NCBI RefSeq assembly: GCF_002198675.1
Contig: NZ_MWLL01000152.1
Coordinates: 1-50,109, forward strand
DNA length: 50,109 nt
Source: Kineosporia sp. R_H_3
Lineage (GTDB): Bacteria > Actinomycetota > Actinomycetes > Actinomycetales > Kineosporiaceae
Direction of reading: 5' to 3'
Shown here: piece by piece, positions 31,036-40,445 of the stretch
Position numbering within the stretch: the stretch's first letter is position 1
Layout: each line of letters opens with the position of its first letter
Position numbers and translations under genes: made by a program
Notes under the pieces: generated by a model
Told to the model about the DNA's origin: nothing
The model's database searches: none
Seen by the model: only the letters and a program-made list of their open reading frames with translations

Positions 31036-33063
31036 ATGAACGCGAAGGTCACGAACGCCGCCGTCCAGGCGTCCGCGGACGCCCTCGAGGAGCTGCCCGT
31101 CCAGGCAGGCAGCCCCGTAGCGACGGGTTTCGACGCGATCCCCGGCTTCGCCGAGCTCGTGAGCCACGAGGCGACCGGCGGCCAGGGACTCGGGACCCGC
31201 GACGCCACCCGCTACGAGGCGCTCGCGCTCGGGGCGATGGCCGGCGCGTCGATGCCCGCCGTCTGGATCTCCCACGGCCGCCCGACGGCCTGGGTCGCCG
31301 TCGCGGCCCTCGCCGTCACCGCGGCCTCCGCCCTGCACCCGCGGCTGTCCGCCGGCACCTTCGGCCGCGGTTGCGCGGCGCTCACCGCCGCGGCGCTGCT
31401 CGCCGTCTCCGCCCCCGACCTCGCGACCGTCGCGGCGCTGTGGTCCGTCGTCGTCGTCGGCGTGCTGACGACCCGGCTGCCCGGCGACACCGGCTGGCTG
31501 CTCACCGCCGCCGGCGGCGGCATGCTCGCGATGCTCGAGACCGTGCTCTCCCTCATGGCCGAGCCGCTGGGCGTCTCCGCCGGCCCGAGCGGGGTGCTCC
31601 TCGCCGGTGCCGCGGGCACGATCGGCGCCGGCACCGTCGGCAGCGCCGTCGCGCACCGGCTCGCGCTCGGCGGCACCGGCTGGACCCTCGACGCCGGCTT
31701 CGACGGCGACCGGATGTGGTCCGGGGCGGGGACGTCGGCCGCGGTCGTCCCCGTCGCCGGCGGGCCGAGCACCGACCCGCTCACCGGGATGGCGACCCGC
31801 GGCGTCCTGCTGCGCGGCATCACCCGGGCGCTCGCCCGGGTCGACGTCATCGGCGGCCGGGTGGCCCTGTTCGTCCTCGACGTCGACCGGTTCGACGTCG
31901 TCGCCCAGAAGCACGGCGACAAGCGGGCCAACGAGGTGCTCCGGCACCTGGCCCGCCGGCTGCGCGCCGCGATGCCGGCCGAGGACGTCGTCGCGCGCGT
32001 CGGGCCGACCACGTTCGCCGTCCTCGTCGAGGGCGTCGGGCCGGACGGCTGCGAGTCGATGGTCCACCGGATGGCGGCGCTGCTCGAGGAGGAGATGCTC
32101 GTCGGCGGCGCCCTGGTGTCCGTCACCTGCTCGGTCGGCACCGCGATCGCGGACGCCGACCTCGCCAGCCCCGAGCGCCTCCTGCGGGCCGCGAGCACCG
32201 CGATGCACGCCGCCCAGACCGCCGGCCGCGGCCGCTGGGTGCACCACGACCCGGCGATGGCCGCGCACGACGCGACCCGCGAGGGCATCGAGGACGACCT
32301 GCGCGCGGCCGTCGCCGACGGCGACATCGACATCGCGGTGCAGGGCATCGTCGACCTCGCCGCGGACCCGTCGTCCGACCGGACCGGCGGCGTCGAGGTG
32401 CTCGCCCGCTGGACCCGCCCGGACGGCACGACCGTGCCGCCGCAGCACTTCGTCGCCGTCGCCGAGGAGCTGGGCATCGGCTCGCGGCTCGGCGAGATCG
32501 TCCTCGACCGGGCGCTCGACCTGCTCGTGCAGTGGGGCGCGACCGACGTCCCCGCGGACGACGAGGCCTCGACCGGGCCGCGCTACGTGGCCGTGAACCT
32601 GTCGCGCAGCCAGCTCGAGGACCCGGGGTTCGCGCGGGCCGTCGCCGACCGGCTCGCCGCCCGCGGCGTCGCGCCGTCCCGGCTGTCCGTCGAGGTGAGC
32701 GCCGTGACCTTCGTCGACACCGACCAGGCCCGCCGCACCCTCGGCATGCTGCGCTCGCTCGGCGTCGGGGTGGCCGTCGACGACTTCGGCCGCGGCTCGC
32801 TCGGCCTGCTCGCGCTGCGCCAGCTCCCCGTGGACACGGTCAAGGTCGACCGTCAGGTGACGATGGACCTCGGCCGCGACGACACCGTCGCCGCGACCGT
32901 GCTCACGCTGTGCCGGGCGATGGGACGGCGCTGCGTCGCCGAGGGCGTCGAGTCGACGTCCCAGCTCGAGGCGGCCCGCCGGCTCGGGATGGACGGCGCG
33001 CAGGGCTTCCTGCTCGGGCGCCCGATGCCGCCGGCGGCGACGCCGCCGCGGCACGTGGGGTAG
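31036..33063 (+). CDS. Membrane GGDEF-EAL protein: degenerate cyclase, probable c-di-GMP phosphodiesterase
   Basis: 675 residues. The N-terminal part has several hydrophobic segments (about residues 70-220). The GGDEF domain follows ('DPLTGMATRGVLLRGITRAL'), but its signature reads 'VARVGPTTFAVLVEG' near residue 320, so cyclase activity is unlikely. The EAL domain keeps 'GVEVLARW' (E-x-L, near 453), 'VAVNLSRSQL', 'LSVEVSAVTF', 'AVDDFGRGSLGL' (near 581), 'VDTVKVDRQV', 'CVAEGVES' and 'AQGFLLGRPM', so the metal ligands and catalytic Glu/Lys appear intact. It is probably a membrane-tied hydrolase of cyclic di-GMP with the GGDEF part as a sensor. ATG 31036 is the first in-frame start. Confidence 0.88.
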   Translation: MNAKVTNAAVQASADALEELPVQAGSPVATGFDAIPGFAELVSHEATGGQGLGTRDATRYEALALGAMAGASMPAVWISHGRPTAWVAVAALAVTAASALHPRLSAGTFGRGCAALTAAALLAVSAPDLATVAALWSVVVVGVLTTRLPGDTGWLLTAAGGGMLAMLETVLSLMAEPLGVSAGPSGVLLAGAAGTIGAGTVGSAVAHRLALGGTGWTLDAGFDGDRMWSGAGTSAAVVPVAGGPSTDPLTGMATRGVLLRGITRALARVDVIGGRVALFVLDVDRFDVVAQKHGDKRANEVLRHLARRLRAAMPAEDVVARVGPTTFAVLVEGVGPDGCESMVHRMAALLEEEMLVGGALVSVTCSVGTAIADADLASPERLLRAASTAMHAAQTAGRGRWVHHDPAMAAHDATREGIEDDLRAAVADGDIDIAVQGIVDLAADPSSDRTGGVEVLARWTRPDGTTVPPQHFVAVAEELGIGSRLGEIVLDRALDLLVQWGATDVPADDEASTGPRYVAVNLSRSQLEDPGFARAVADRLAARGVAPSRLSVEVSAVTFVDTDQARRTLGMLRSLGVGVAVDDFGRGSLGLLALRQLPVDTVKVDRQVTMDLGRDDTVAATVLTLCRAMGRRCVAEGVESTSQLEAARRLGMDGAQGFLLGRPMPPAATPPRHVG

Positions 33064-33092
33064 GACCGGCCGCAGGCAGGGTCGGTCAGAGG

Positions 33093-33479
33093 TCAGTCCG
33101 GGGTGGAGGTGTCGCCGGTGTCCCGGCGCTCCTTCTCCTCGCGGCGCTGCTCCTTCTCCTCGCGGCGCTGCTCCTTGGCCTGCCGGCGGCGCTCCTCGCG
33201 CTCGGCGCGGCGCTGCTCGCGGGTCTGCTGCTCGAGGGAGCGCAGGAAGTCCGGGTCGTCGTCCGGCGCGAGCACCCGGGGGCCGCGGCCCGCGGCGCCC
33301 GGCGCCTTGGGCGCGCCGTAGACGAGCCAGGCGATCCCGCCGACGAGCGGGACGAGGATCACGAGGAACCACAGCGGTCTCGGCAGCCCGCGCACCTCTC
33401 GCTCGTCGCTGCGCCAGCAGTCGACGAGCCCGTAGATCATCACCCCGACGGTGATGAGCCCGACGATCGCCTGTCCCAT
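33093..33479 (-). CDS. PLDc_N-type membrane protein, third copy, with Arg/Glu repeat tail
   Basis: 128 residues from ATG 33479, which follows TACAGT (33487-33492, minus) by 7 bases. The PLDc_N hairpin is 'VGLITVGVMIYGLVDCWRSD' and 'PLWFLVILVPLVGGIAWLVY'. 'VLAPDDDPDFLRSLEQQTRE' is shared with the copy at 24235. The tail is a highly charged helix of repeated QRREEK units and ends in 'DTGDTSTPD'. The DNA for the repeats is itself tandem (33128-33170, units of ctcctcgcggcgctgctccttc type). Function unknown. Confidence 0.8.
   Translation of the reverse strand: MGQAIVGLITVGVMIYGLVDCWRSDEREVRGLPRPLWFLVILVPLVGGIAWLVYGAPKAPGAAGRGPRVLAPDDDPDFLRSLEQQTREQRRAEREERRRQAKEQRREEKEQRREEKERRDTGDTSTPD
33128..33175. 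repeat. Short tandem repeat coding EQRREEK units
   Basis: An approximately 21-base unit repeats at least twice in the C-terminal coding end of the third PLDc_N-type gene. Confidence 0.6.
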
Positions 33480-33528
33480 GCCGTCCACTGTAAGTCGTCC
33501 GCGCGGACCCGGCGTCCCGGGCCCCTGG

Positions 33529-34515
33529 TCACTTCGCGTAGGAGTGCAGCCCCACGAAGAAGATGTTGACCACGAGGAAGTTGAACAGGATGCAGCCGTA
33601 CCCGGCCAGCGCCAGGTACGCCGAGCGGCGGCCGTCCCAGCCACGGGTCGCGCGGGCGTGCAGGTACCCCGCGTAGACGACCCAGATGACGAAGGACCAG
33701 ACCTCCTTCGGGTCCCAGTTCCAGTAGCGGCCCCAGGCGTGCTCGGCCCAGATCGCACCGGCCATGACGGTGAAGGTCCACAGCGGGAACGCGATCGCGT
33801 GCAGCCGGTACGACGAGCGCTCGAGCTCGACCGAGCCCGGCAGGTTGTCCATGAAGCGGCCGCGCGCGGGCGGGTTCCCGGCGGCGCGGGCGAGCTCGCG
33901 GCGCTCCTGCACGAGCTGGAGCACGGTCGTGGAGAACGCCAGCGTGAACAGGGCGGACGCGATGAACGCCACGGAGACGTGGATGACGAGCCAGAAGCTC
34001 TGCAGCGCCGGCACGAGCTGGGCGGCCCGGGTGTAGAGCACTGTGACCGCCAGGCCGAGGGTGAGCAGCACCGGGCCGACGACGAAGGTGCCGAGGTAGC
34101 GCACGTCCCGGCGGCTGAGCACCGCGAGGTAGACGGCGGTCACGACGACCGCGCCGCTCACCGAGAACTCGTACATGTTGCCCCAGGGGGCGCGGTGGAC
34201 CGAGGCCCCGCGGGCGACGACGCCGCCGAGGTGCAGGGCGAACGCGAGCCAGGTGAGGGCGACGGCGATGCCGCCGATCTTGGTGCGCGGGCGCGACCGC
34301 GGCTCGTCGGCCGAGGCGGACGGCGTGACGGACGCCACGTCCCTGACGGGCTCTCCGTCCGGGCCGACGAGCACCTTGCCCTCGCCCTCGACACGGGCGC
34401 CGCGGCCGGACAGGTCCACCGCGAAGGCCGCCATCGCGCCGGTGTAGACGGCCATCGCCGAGTACACGAGCTGGTTGGACAGGGTTGCGAGCGTCGCGTC
34501 GACGGCCACCGTCAC
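33529..34515 (-). CDS. ccsB: Cytochrome c biogenesis protein CcsB/ResC (heme handling)
   Basis: The membrane partner of ResB in system II cytochrome c maturation, which exports heme and attaches it to apocytochromes. About 328 residues with seven or eight helices. The heme-binding Trp-rich signature is 'AWGRYWNWDPKEVWSFVIWV', and conserved His residues occur in 'FWLVIHVSVAF' and 'HAWGRY'. A polar insert after the first helix ('GPDGEPVRDVASVTPSASAD') is unusual and likely lineage-specific. GTG 34515 overlaps the resB stop by 4 bases; GTG 34509 has better spacing to AGGAG and is an alternative. Confidence 0.92.
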   Translation of the reverse strand: MTVAVDATLATLSNQLVYSAMAVYTGAMAAFAVDLSGRGARVEGEGKVLVGPDGEPVRDVASVTPSASADEPRSRPRTKIGGIAVALTWLAFALHLGGVVARGASVHRAPWGNMYEFSVSGAVVVTAVYLAVLSRRDVRYLGTFVVGPVLLTLGLAVTVLYTRAAQLVPALQSFWLVIHVSVAFIASALFTLAFSTTVLQLVQERRELARAAGNPPARGRFMDNLPGSVELERSSYRLHAIAFPLWTFTVMAGAIWAEHAWGRYWNWDPKEVWSFVIWVVYAGYLHARATRGWDGRRSAYLALAGYGCILFNFLVVNIFFVGLHSYAK

Positions 34516-36155
34516 TCCTCGTCGTCCTGGTGCTGCGGGTCGTGCTGGTGCTTCGGGTCGTGCTGCTGCGGGCCCGGGACGATCTCCGCGAGGACCTCGC
34601 GGACGAGCGGTTCCAGGGCGGTGTCGTCGCCGCGGGACAGCCCCGCCACCTCGACCACGGTACGGCCCTCGCCGTCCGTCGACACCCGGGCCCACAGGCG
34701 CCGGCGGCGGACGAAGAGGGACGCCGTGAGGCCGGCGAGGGCGAGCACGGCGAAGCCGAGGACCCAGCCCTTCGCGGGGTCGTACCGGATGTCCAGGGCG
34801 GCGTAGCGCTTGATCCCGTCGAAGGTCACCGAGCCCGCGCCGTCCGGCAGGTCGAACGTCGTGCCGGGCGCGAGCAGGATCCGCAGCGGCTCGCCCGAGT
34901 CGTCGGTGAGCTGCGTGAGGTCCTTGTCGTCGAACTCGTAGACCGACTGCGGGACGCCGCTGTCGAGACCGAGGCCGTCGACGCCGGGCGCGGAGACGTA
35001 CGCGGTGAGGAACAGCCGCGGGTCGGTGAGGCCGGGGAAGATCGAGATCGGCCCCTTGACCGGGTCGACGACGGACGTCGGGAGGAAGAGCCCGCGCAGC
35101 GCGATCTGCCGCGGCTGGGCGTCGGGCACCTTGACGACGCCGAGGCTCGTGTACTGGGCGTCCCGGGGCAGGAACGGGACCGCGCCGCTGAACGCGACGT
35201 TCCCCTCGCCGTCCCGCACCGTGAGCACCGGCGCGTACCCGTTGCCCACGAGGAAGAGCCGGGTGCCGCCGACGTCGACCGGCTGGTTGACCCGCAGGGT
35301 CCGGGTGGACGGCGGGCCGCCCGCGTCGGCGACGGTGACCGCGCCGGTGAACATCCGCGGGGCGCCGAGCTGGCCGCCGCCGGAGCCGTCGTCGAAGTCG
35401 ACCTTCAGGGAGTCGAGGGTCAGGGTGAACGGCGGCAGGTCACCGGTGTCGACCCGGCTGCCGGCCGACAGCGTGTTGTACATGACCGCGACGTTGGAGA
35501 ACGGCTGCCCCTCGACGACCGTGACCTGGCCGGAGTAGCCGACGAGCGTGCCCGCCGCGATCGAGACGAGCAGCCCGAGGAGCGCGAGGTGGAAGGCGAG
35601 GTTGCCGGTCTCGGCCGTGTACCCCTTCTCCGCCGCCAGGCTCGTGCCGCCGTCATGCTCGGCGAGCCGGAAACGCCTGCGGCGCAACGCCGTCCGGGCC
35701 TTCTCGAGCATCTCCTCCGGCGATCCGTCGACCGTGGCCGAGGCGTGCGCGGGGAGCCGCTCGAGCCGGCGCGGGGTGCGCGGCGGCGCGCTGCGGGCGC
35801 TCTTCCAGTGCTGCTTCGCCCGCGGCACGACGCAGCCGACGAGCGAGACGAACAGGAGCAGGTAGATCGCCGAGAACCACGGCGAGGAGTAGACGTCGAA
35901 GGCGCCGAGCCGGTCGAGCCACGGGCCGCTCGTCGTGTGCTCGGCGAGGTAGCCGTCGACCTTCGTCGGGTCGATGCGGCGCTGCGGGAAGACCGAGCCG
36001 GGGACGGCGGCGACCGCGAGCAGCATGAGCAGGAGCAGCGCGACCCGCATGCTCGTCAGCTGGCGCCAGGCCCAGCGCGCCCAGCCGGCCGGGCCCAGCG
36101 GCGGCAACCGCACCGGCTCGGGCTGCGCGGTCTCGGGGAGCATCGTGTCGGTCAT
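34512..36155 (-). CDS. resB: Cytochrome c biogenesis protein ResB
   Basis: 547 residues, system II cytochrome c synthetase component. N-terminal 'ARWAWRQLTSMRVALLLLML', 'VFPQRRIDPTKV' and 'WFSAIYLLLFVSLVGCVVPR' are family marks. A third helix follows ('LAFHLALLGLLVSIAAGTLV'), then a large extracytoplasmic domain and a last helix ('WVLGFAVLALAGLTASLFVR'). The His-rich end 'DPKHQHDPQHQDDEE' is a repeat of HDPQHQ-like units and might bind metal. ATG 36155 starts 16 bases after the ccdA stop. It is part of the ccdA-resB-ccsB unit. Confidence 0.92.
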   Translation of the reverse strand: MTDTMLPETAQPEPVRLPPLGPAGWARWAWRQLTSMRVALLLLMLLAVAAVPGSVFPQRRIDPTKVDGYLAEHTTSGPWLDRLGAFDVYSSPWFSAIYLLLFVSLVGCVVPRAKQHWKSARSAPPRTPRRLERLPAHASATVDGSPEEMLEKARTALRRRRFRLAEHDGGTSLAAEKGYTAETGNLAFHLALLGLLVSIAAGTLVGYSGQVTVVEGQPFSNVAVMYNTLSAGSRVDTGDLPPFTLTLDSLKVDFDDGSGGGQLGAPRMFTGAVTVADAGGPPSTRTLRVNQPVDVGGTRLFLVGNGYAPVLTVRDGEGNVAFSGAVPFLPRDAQYTSLGVVKVPDAQPRQIALRGLFLPTSVVDPVKGPISIFPGLTDPRLFLTAYVSAPGVDGLGLDSGVPQSVYEFDDKDLTQLTDDSGEPLRILLAPGTTFDLPDGAGSVTFDGIKRYAALDIRYDPAKGWVLGFAVLALAGLTASLFVRRRRLWARVSTDGEGRTVVEVAGLSRGDDTALEPLVREVLAEIVPGPQQHDPKHQHDPQHQDDEE

Positions 36156-36171
36156 CGTGCGCTCGTCACCC

Positions 36172-36915
36172 TCACAGCACGGTCTCGTAGCCGGCGATCG
36201 AGCCCTGGACCGACTGGATCCACTGGCCCCACAGGCCCGTCACGAGGAGGACCCCGACGACGACGAGCACTCCCCCGCCGAACCGGGTCACGGCGACCCG
36301 GTGCCGGCGGACGACGTCGAAGGCGCCCATGGCGCGCCGGTAGGCCAGCCCGGCGGCGACGAACGGCAGACCCAGGCCGACGCAGTACGCGGCGCCGAGG
36401 AGGGCGCCGCGGGTCGCGGTGCCGTCGATGAGGCTGAGGCTGACGATCACGGTGAGGGTCGGCCCCGTGCACGCCGTCCAGCCGACGCCGAAGACGACGC
36501 CGAGCAGGGGCGCGGCGGCCAGGCCGGCGGCGGGGCGGACGTCGAGCCGCTTGGTGCTCTGGAGCACCGGCAGCGCCCCCAGGTAGACCAGCCCGAGCCC
36601 GATCGTGACCGCGCCCAGGACGCGCTCGACCGCCGTCCGGTGCTCGAGGAGCGCGCCGCCGAGGGCGCCCGCGGTGAGCCCGACGAGCACGAACACGACG
36701 CTGAACCCGGCCACGAACAGGAGCATCCCGGCGACCATCCGGCCGCGCCGCTGCTTCTCGAGGTCGACGCCGGTGAGCCCGGTGACGTACCCGAGGTAGC
36801 CGGGCACGAGCGGCAGGACGCACGGCGAGAGGAACGACACGAGGCCCGCCGCGACCGCGATCGGCAGCGCGAGCACGAGCGAGCCGTCGAGGACGGTCTG
36901 GCTCAGGTCGCTCAC
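36172..36915 (-). CDS. ccdA: Thiol:disulfide electron transporter CcdA
   Basis: 247 residues with six helices. It passes electrons across the membrane to the thioredoxin-like ResA so that apocytochrome c haem-binding Cys stay reduced. The two reactive cysteines are visible in 'SFLSPCVLPLVPGYLGYVTG' and 'GVGWTACTGPTLTVIVSL'. GTG 36915 is the only sensible start. It lies between resA, with a 127-base gap holding a hairpin, and resB, 16 bases away. Confidence 0.92.
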   Translation of the reverse strand: MSDLSQTVLDGSLVLALPIAVAAGLVSFLSPCVLPLVPGYLGYVTGLTGVDLEKQRRGRMVAGMLLFVAGFSVVFVLVGLTAGALGGALLEHRTAVERVLGAVTIGLGLVYLGALPVLQSTKRLDVRPAAGLAAAPLLGVVFGVGWTACTGPTLTVIVSLSLIDGTATRGALLGAAYCVGLGLPFVAAGLAYRRAMGAFDVVRRHRVAVTRFGGGVLVVVGVLLVTGLWGQWIQSVQGSIAGYETVL

Positions 36916-36972
36916 GGTGTTGTCCGGTCGCGCGGGCGACGGCGCTCAGGTCCGCGCCTTCCCTCCTCGTTC

Positions 36973-36993
36973 GCAGACCAAGAGCGGGTCTGC
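36973..36993. other. Hairpin between resA and ccdA
   Basis: GCAGACC/GGTCTGC with a 7-base loop in the 127-base gap upstream of ccdA. It may attenuate transcription from resA into ccdA. The following bases ctctctcgtca resemble the flank of the menD repeat, which may be chance. Confidence 0.4.
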
Positions 36994-37042
36994 TCTCTCG
37001 TCAGTCCAGGCACGGCCGCGCCGCCTCCCGCGCTCATCGTGC

Positions 37043-37660
37043 TCACGCGACCTGCGGGTCGCGGCCGGCGACGACGTCCTCGACGAGGTCGACGAGCGTC
37101 GTGCGGGTCGTCGGGCCGCTGATCCGGACGGCGATCCGGCCCTGCGGGTCGAGGACGAGGGTCGAGGGGATCGCGTTGGCGGCGACCGCGCCCCGCAGCG
37201 CGAGCAGGCTCTTGCCGCCGTCGTCGGCAAGGCTCGGATAGGTGATCGCGAACTTCCGCTGGTACGCGAGGGCCTCGCTCTGGCTCTGCTGGCGGACGTT
37301 GATCCCGACGAACTCGACGCCCTTGCCCTTGAGGTCCTTGTAGGCCTGCTCGAGGTCCGGCGCCTCCTTGCGGCACGGCGGGCACCACGAGCCCCAGACG
37401 TTGAGGACGACGACCTTTCCGCGCAGGCTCGTGACGTCGAGGGCTGCGCCCTCCAGCGTCTTCCCGGAGAGCGCGACCGGGTCCGGCCGCTGCGTCACGG
37501 GCAGCACGGTGATCGTGCCGTCACCGCTGACGAAGCCCTTGCCGCTGCCGTCCGCCGTGCCGGACGACGAGCAGGCGGTGAGCGCCGTGGCGCCCAGGAG
37601 CAGGGCGGCCAGCGCGGCGCGCCGGCGCACCCCCCGTCGTCCGCCCCGCCGCGCGCTCAT
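37043..37660 (-). CDS. resA: Thioredoxin-like lipoprotein ResA/TlpA
   Basis: 205 residues. The lipoprotein signal 'AALAALLLGATALTACSSSG' has a lipobox LTAC, so the mature protein is anchored outside the membrane. The thioredoxin fold carries the WCPPC active site ('VWGSWCPPCRKEAPDLEQAY') and the cis-Pro in 'NAIPSTLVLDPQGRI'. It reduces apocytochrome c thiols using electrons from CcdA. ATG 37660 overlaps the stop of the phosphoglycerate-mutase-like gene by 4 bases. Confidence 0.92.
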   Translation of the reverse strand: MSARRGGRRGVRRRAALAALLLGATALTACSSSGTADGSGKGFVSGDGTITVLPVTQRPDPVALSGKTLEGAALDVTSLRGKVVVLNVWGSWCPPCRKEAPDLEQAYKDLKGKGVEFVGINVRQQSQSEALAYQRKFAITYPSLADDGGKSLLALRGAVAANAIPSTLVLDPQGRIAVRISGPTTRTTLVDLVEDVVAGRDPQVA

Positions 37661-38298
37661 GCCCCGGCGACCTTGTTCGCACCGGGGAGCAGGTCGGCGG
37701 CCGGCTCGGCGTAGCTCACCGAGACGAGCTCGTCGCCGTCGTAGTGCAGGGACGTCACCGACGCGAGCGAGCACTGCCGCTTGCGCGGGTCGTGGACGAA
37801 CCGGCGGTGCTCGGCTGCGAGCCGGGCGATCCAGACCGGCAGCTGGTGGCTGACGATGACGGCCTCGTGGCCGCGGGCGGCGTCCCGGGCGTCCTCGGCG
37901 GCGGCGTGCATCCGCCACGCGACCTGGGCGTAGGGCTCGCCCCACGACGGCCGGAACGGGTTGACGAGGTGCTTCCACACCGAGGGGTGGCGCAGGCTGC
38001 CGTCGCCGACGCCGAACCGCTGCCCCTCGAACACGTTCTCCGACTCGATGACCCGGGCGTCGGTGACGATCGGCAGACCGGTCACCTTGGCGATGGGCTC
38101 CGCGGTCTCCTGGGCGCGCTCGAGCGGCGAGGCGACGAGGTGGACGACGTCCCGGGTCTCGAAGTACGCCCCGGCCCGGTCGGCCATCTGCCGGCCGAGC
38201 GCGGAGAGGTGGTAGCCGGGCAGGCGGCCGTAGAGGATCTTCTCGGGGTTCTCCACCTCGCCGTGGCGCAGCAGGTGGACGACGGTGCGCTCGGTCAC
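37657..38298 (-). CDS. Histidine phosphatase (phosphoglycerate-mutase-like)
   Basis: 213 residues. The catalytic His motif is '[20 protein letters not shown]', with the second His in '[16 protein letters not shown]'; '[20 protein letters not shown]' holds the conserved Arg and Glu. GTG 38298 overlaps the hemL stop by 4 bases and its own stop overlaps resA, so it is embedded in the hemL-resA unit. This gene is commonly found between hemL and resA in actinobacteria; its substrate is unknown and the link to heme or cytochrome c is unexplained. Confidence 0.9.
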   Translation of the reverse strand: MTERTVVHLLRHGEVENPEKILYGRLPGYHLSALGRQMADRAGAYFETRDVVHLVASPLERAQETAEPIAKVTGLPIVTDARVIESENVFEGQRFGVGDGSLRHPSVWKHLVNPFRPSWGEPYAQVAWRMHAAAEDARDAARGHEAVIVSHQLPVWIARLAAEHRRFVHDPRKRQCSLASVTSLHYDGDELVSVSYAEPAADLLPGANKVAGA

Positions 38299-39653
38299 GC
38301 GCGGGCCTCCCCGCTCGTCGCCGATGACGCCGCCGCGGCGGCCTTCGCGGCGGCGGGCAGCGCGTCGAGGATCCGGCCGACGGCGGTCTCGTCGTGCGCA
38401 CCGGAGAGGAACCAGGCCTCGAACGCGCTCGGCGGCAGGTAGACGCCGTCGGCGAGCATGCTGTGGAAGAAGGCGGTGAAGGCGGGCAGGTCCTGCTTGC
38501 GGGCGTCGTCGTAGTCGCGGACCGCGGCGGGGCCGTCGTCCGCACTGAAGAAGACGCTGAACATCGAGCCGGCGGACTGGACGACGTGCGGGACACCCTC
38601 GGCGCCGAGCGCCGCCGACGCGGCCTTCGAGATCGTCGCCGCGGCGGCCTCGAGCCGGGCGTAGAGCTCCGGGGTGCAGCCGGTGAGGGTGGCCAGGCCC
38701 GCCGCGGTCGCGACCGGGTTCCCGGAGAGGGTGCCCGCCTGGTAGACGGGGCCCTCGGGGGCCAGGTGCGACATGACGTCGGCGCGGCCGCCGAACGCCG
38801 CGGCCGGGAACCCGCCGCCCATGACCTTGCCGAAGGTGAACAGGTCGGGGACGCCGTCCGCCGTCGGGCCCTCGTGCCCGAACCAGCCGGCCGCGCTGAC
38901 CCGGAAGCCCGTCATGACCTCGTCGCTGACGAGGAGCGCGCCGTGAGCCTTCGTGACCCGGCGCAGCGCGGCGGTGAAGCCGGGGCCGGGCGGGACGACG
39001 CCCATGTTGCCGGCGGCGGCCTCGGTGATGAGGCAGGCGATGTCGTCGCCGTGCGCGGCGAACGCGGCCTCGAGGGCGGCGACGTCGTTGTACGGCAGGA
39101 CGAGGGTGTCGGCGGCGCTCGCGCCGGTGACGCCGGGGGTGTCCGGCAGCGCGAAGGTCGCGACCCCGGAGCCGGCCGCGGCGAGCAGCGCGTCGACGTG
39201 CCCGTGGTAGTGCCCGGCGAACTTCACAACCTTGCTGCGCCCGGTGAACCCGCGGGCGAGCCGGATCGCGCTCATCGTCGCCTCGGTGCCCGAGCTGACG
39301 AGGCGTACCTTCTCGACCGGGTCGACGCGGGCGACGATCGCCTCGGCGAGGAGCAGCTCGTTCTCGGTCGGCGTCCCGAAGGAGAAGCCGGAGTCCGCGG
39401 CCTCGTGGACGGCGGCGAGGACGTCGGGGTGGGCGTGACCGAGGATCATCGGCCCCCACGAGCAGACGAGGTCGACGTACTCGCGCCCGTCGACGTCGTA
39501 CACGTACGGCCCCTGCCCGCGGGCCATGAACCGCGGCGTCCCGCCGACCGCGCGGAAGGCGCGGACCGGGGAGTTCACGCCGCCGGGGACGATCGCCCGG
39601 GCTCGCTCGAAGAGTGCTTCGGACGCGGGGGCCTCGAAGGGGTACCGACTCAC
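38295..39653 (-). CDS. hemL: Glutamate-1-semialdehyde 2,1-aminomutase
   Basis: The PLP enzyme that makes 5-aminolevulinate from glutamate-1-semialdehyde, the HemA product. 452 residues. Motifs: '[20 protein letters not shown]', '[17 protein letters not shown]', '[20 protein letters not shown]', '[13 protein letters not shown]', '[13 protein letters not shown]' and the Schiff-base Lys in '[18 protein letters not shown]'. GTG 39653 follows GAGACT (39660-39665, minus) by 6 bases. It starts the hemL-phosphatase-resA unit and is separated from the rex-hem operon by an XRE gene and the repeat-rich gap. The Ala-rich C-terminus is ordinary. Confidence 0.95.
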   Translation of the reverse strand: MSRYPFEAPASEALFERARAIVPGGVNSPVRAFRAVGGTPRFMARGQGPYVYDVDGREYVDLVCSWGPMILGHAHPDVLAAVHEAADSGFSFGTPTENELLLAEAIVARVDPVEKVRLVSSGTEATMSAIRLARGFTGRSKVVKFAGHYHGHVDALLAAAGSGVATFALPDTPGVTGASAADTLVLPYNDVAALEAAFAAHGDDIACLITEAAAGNMGVVPPGPGFTAALRRVTKAHGALLVSDEVMTGFRVSAAGWFGHEGPTADGVPDLFTFGKVMGGGFPAAAFGGRADVMSHLAPEGPVYQAGTLSGNPVATAAGLATLTGCTPELYARLEAAAATISKAASAALGAEGVPHVVQSAGSMFSVFFSADDGPAAVRDYDDARKQDLPAFTAFFHSMLADGVYLPPSAFEAWFLSGAHDETAVGRILDALPAAAKAAAAASSATSGEARA

Positions 39654-39721
39654 GGCCCCAGTCTCGCAAGCCGGACGCCCGGAGCGTGAATCGGGGGCGT
39701 GTGCCGTCCCGCACGCGGACG

Positions 39722-40291
39722 TCATCCGGTCTCCCGACGCTGCTCCTGGAGCGTCTCCTCCCGCGGCCGGGCCCCCTCGCGGTTGCCGGCCTTCTGCATC
39801 GCGTACGCCGCACGGACCAGCGGCAGCGGCCACCTCGGCACCGGTGCCGGCAGCCCCGGCCGGACCTCCCGCTGCGACAGCGACCGCCGCACCTCGCGCA
39901 GCACCTGGTCGCGGTGGTACGTCTCCGGCGGCCGCGTCATCGCGAACCGGTCGCCCCACCACTCGCCCCGGACCGGGTCGACAACGAGCCCGAGGTGCGC
40001 CGGGTACCGCCGCCCCGCGCCGTCCCGGCACATCCCCGGCCCGTCGAGCTCCTCCAGCGGCGGGACGAACACCAGGCCCTCGCCGTCGACCTCGCGCACG
40101 ACGACGAGCTCGAACCCGGCAGCGCCGAGCAGCGTCTCGAGCACCCCGAGCCGAGGCGGCTGCCCGGCCTCGACCCGCTCCACGGTGGCCCGCCCGACGC
40201 CTGCTCTCTCGGCGAAGTCCCGTTGGTTGAGGCCCGTCTCGGCGCGAGCCTGTCGCACGTAGTCCCCCGCAGGAAATCCGTCCGGCCACAT
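39722..40291 (-). CDS. XRE-family DNA-binding protein
   Basis: About 189 residues from ATG 40291, preferred because CACAGT (40298-40303, minus) lies 6 bases before it; ATG 40306 and further upstream are alternatives. The helix-turn-helix is '[20 protein letters not shown]', then '[16 protein letters not shown]'. The C-terminal domain ('[16 protein letters not shown]', '[20 protein letters not shown]') recurs in actinobacterial XRE proteins of unknown role. A basic tail follows. It sits between hemL and the repeat cluster. A regulatory target is not evident; autoregulation is possible. Confidence 0.85.
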   Translation of the reverse strand: MWPDGFPAGDYVRQARAETGLNQRDFAERAGVGRATVERVEAGQPPRLGVLETLLGAAGFELVVVREVDGEGLVFVPPLEELDGPGMCRDGAGRRYPAHLGLVVDPVRGEWWGDRFAMTRPPETYHRDQVLREVRRSLSQREVRPGLPAPVPRWPLPLVRAAYAMQKAGNREGARPREETLQEQRRETG

Positions 40292-40445
40292 GCCTCGACT
40301 GTGCATGGCCTTCCGCGGTGGCCGCCGTCGGCACCCGTCCACCTGTGGACAGTGGGACGGAACCCCGACCTGTGGACGGATCGCCCCCGGTCGAACGGCC
40401 GCTCCCGACCACCGGTACGGGCCGGGAGGGAGCAGTGCCCCGTTC

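Noticed and set aside
33128-33175. Possible CRISPR-like spaced repeats in the third PLDc_N-type gene.
   Set aside because: The units are contiguous, in frame, and encode Arg/Glu heptads. There are no unique spacers.
36973-37000. The resA-ccdA hairpin as another member of the REP-like family.
   Set aside because: The stem sequence GCAGACC differs from GCCCTCA. Only the downstream ctctcgtca resembles a flank of the menD element.
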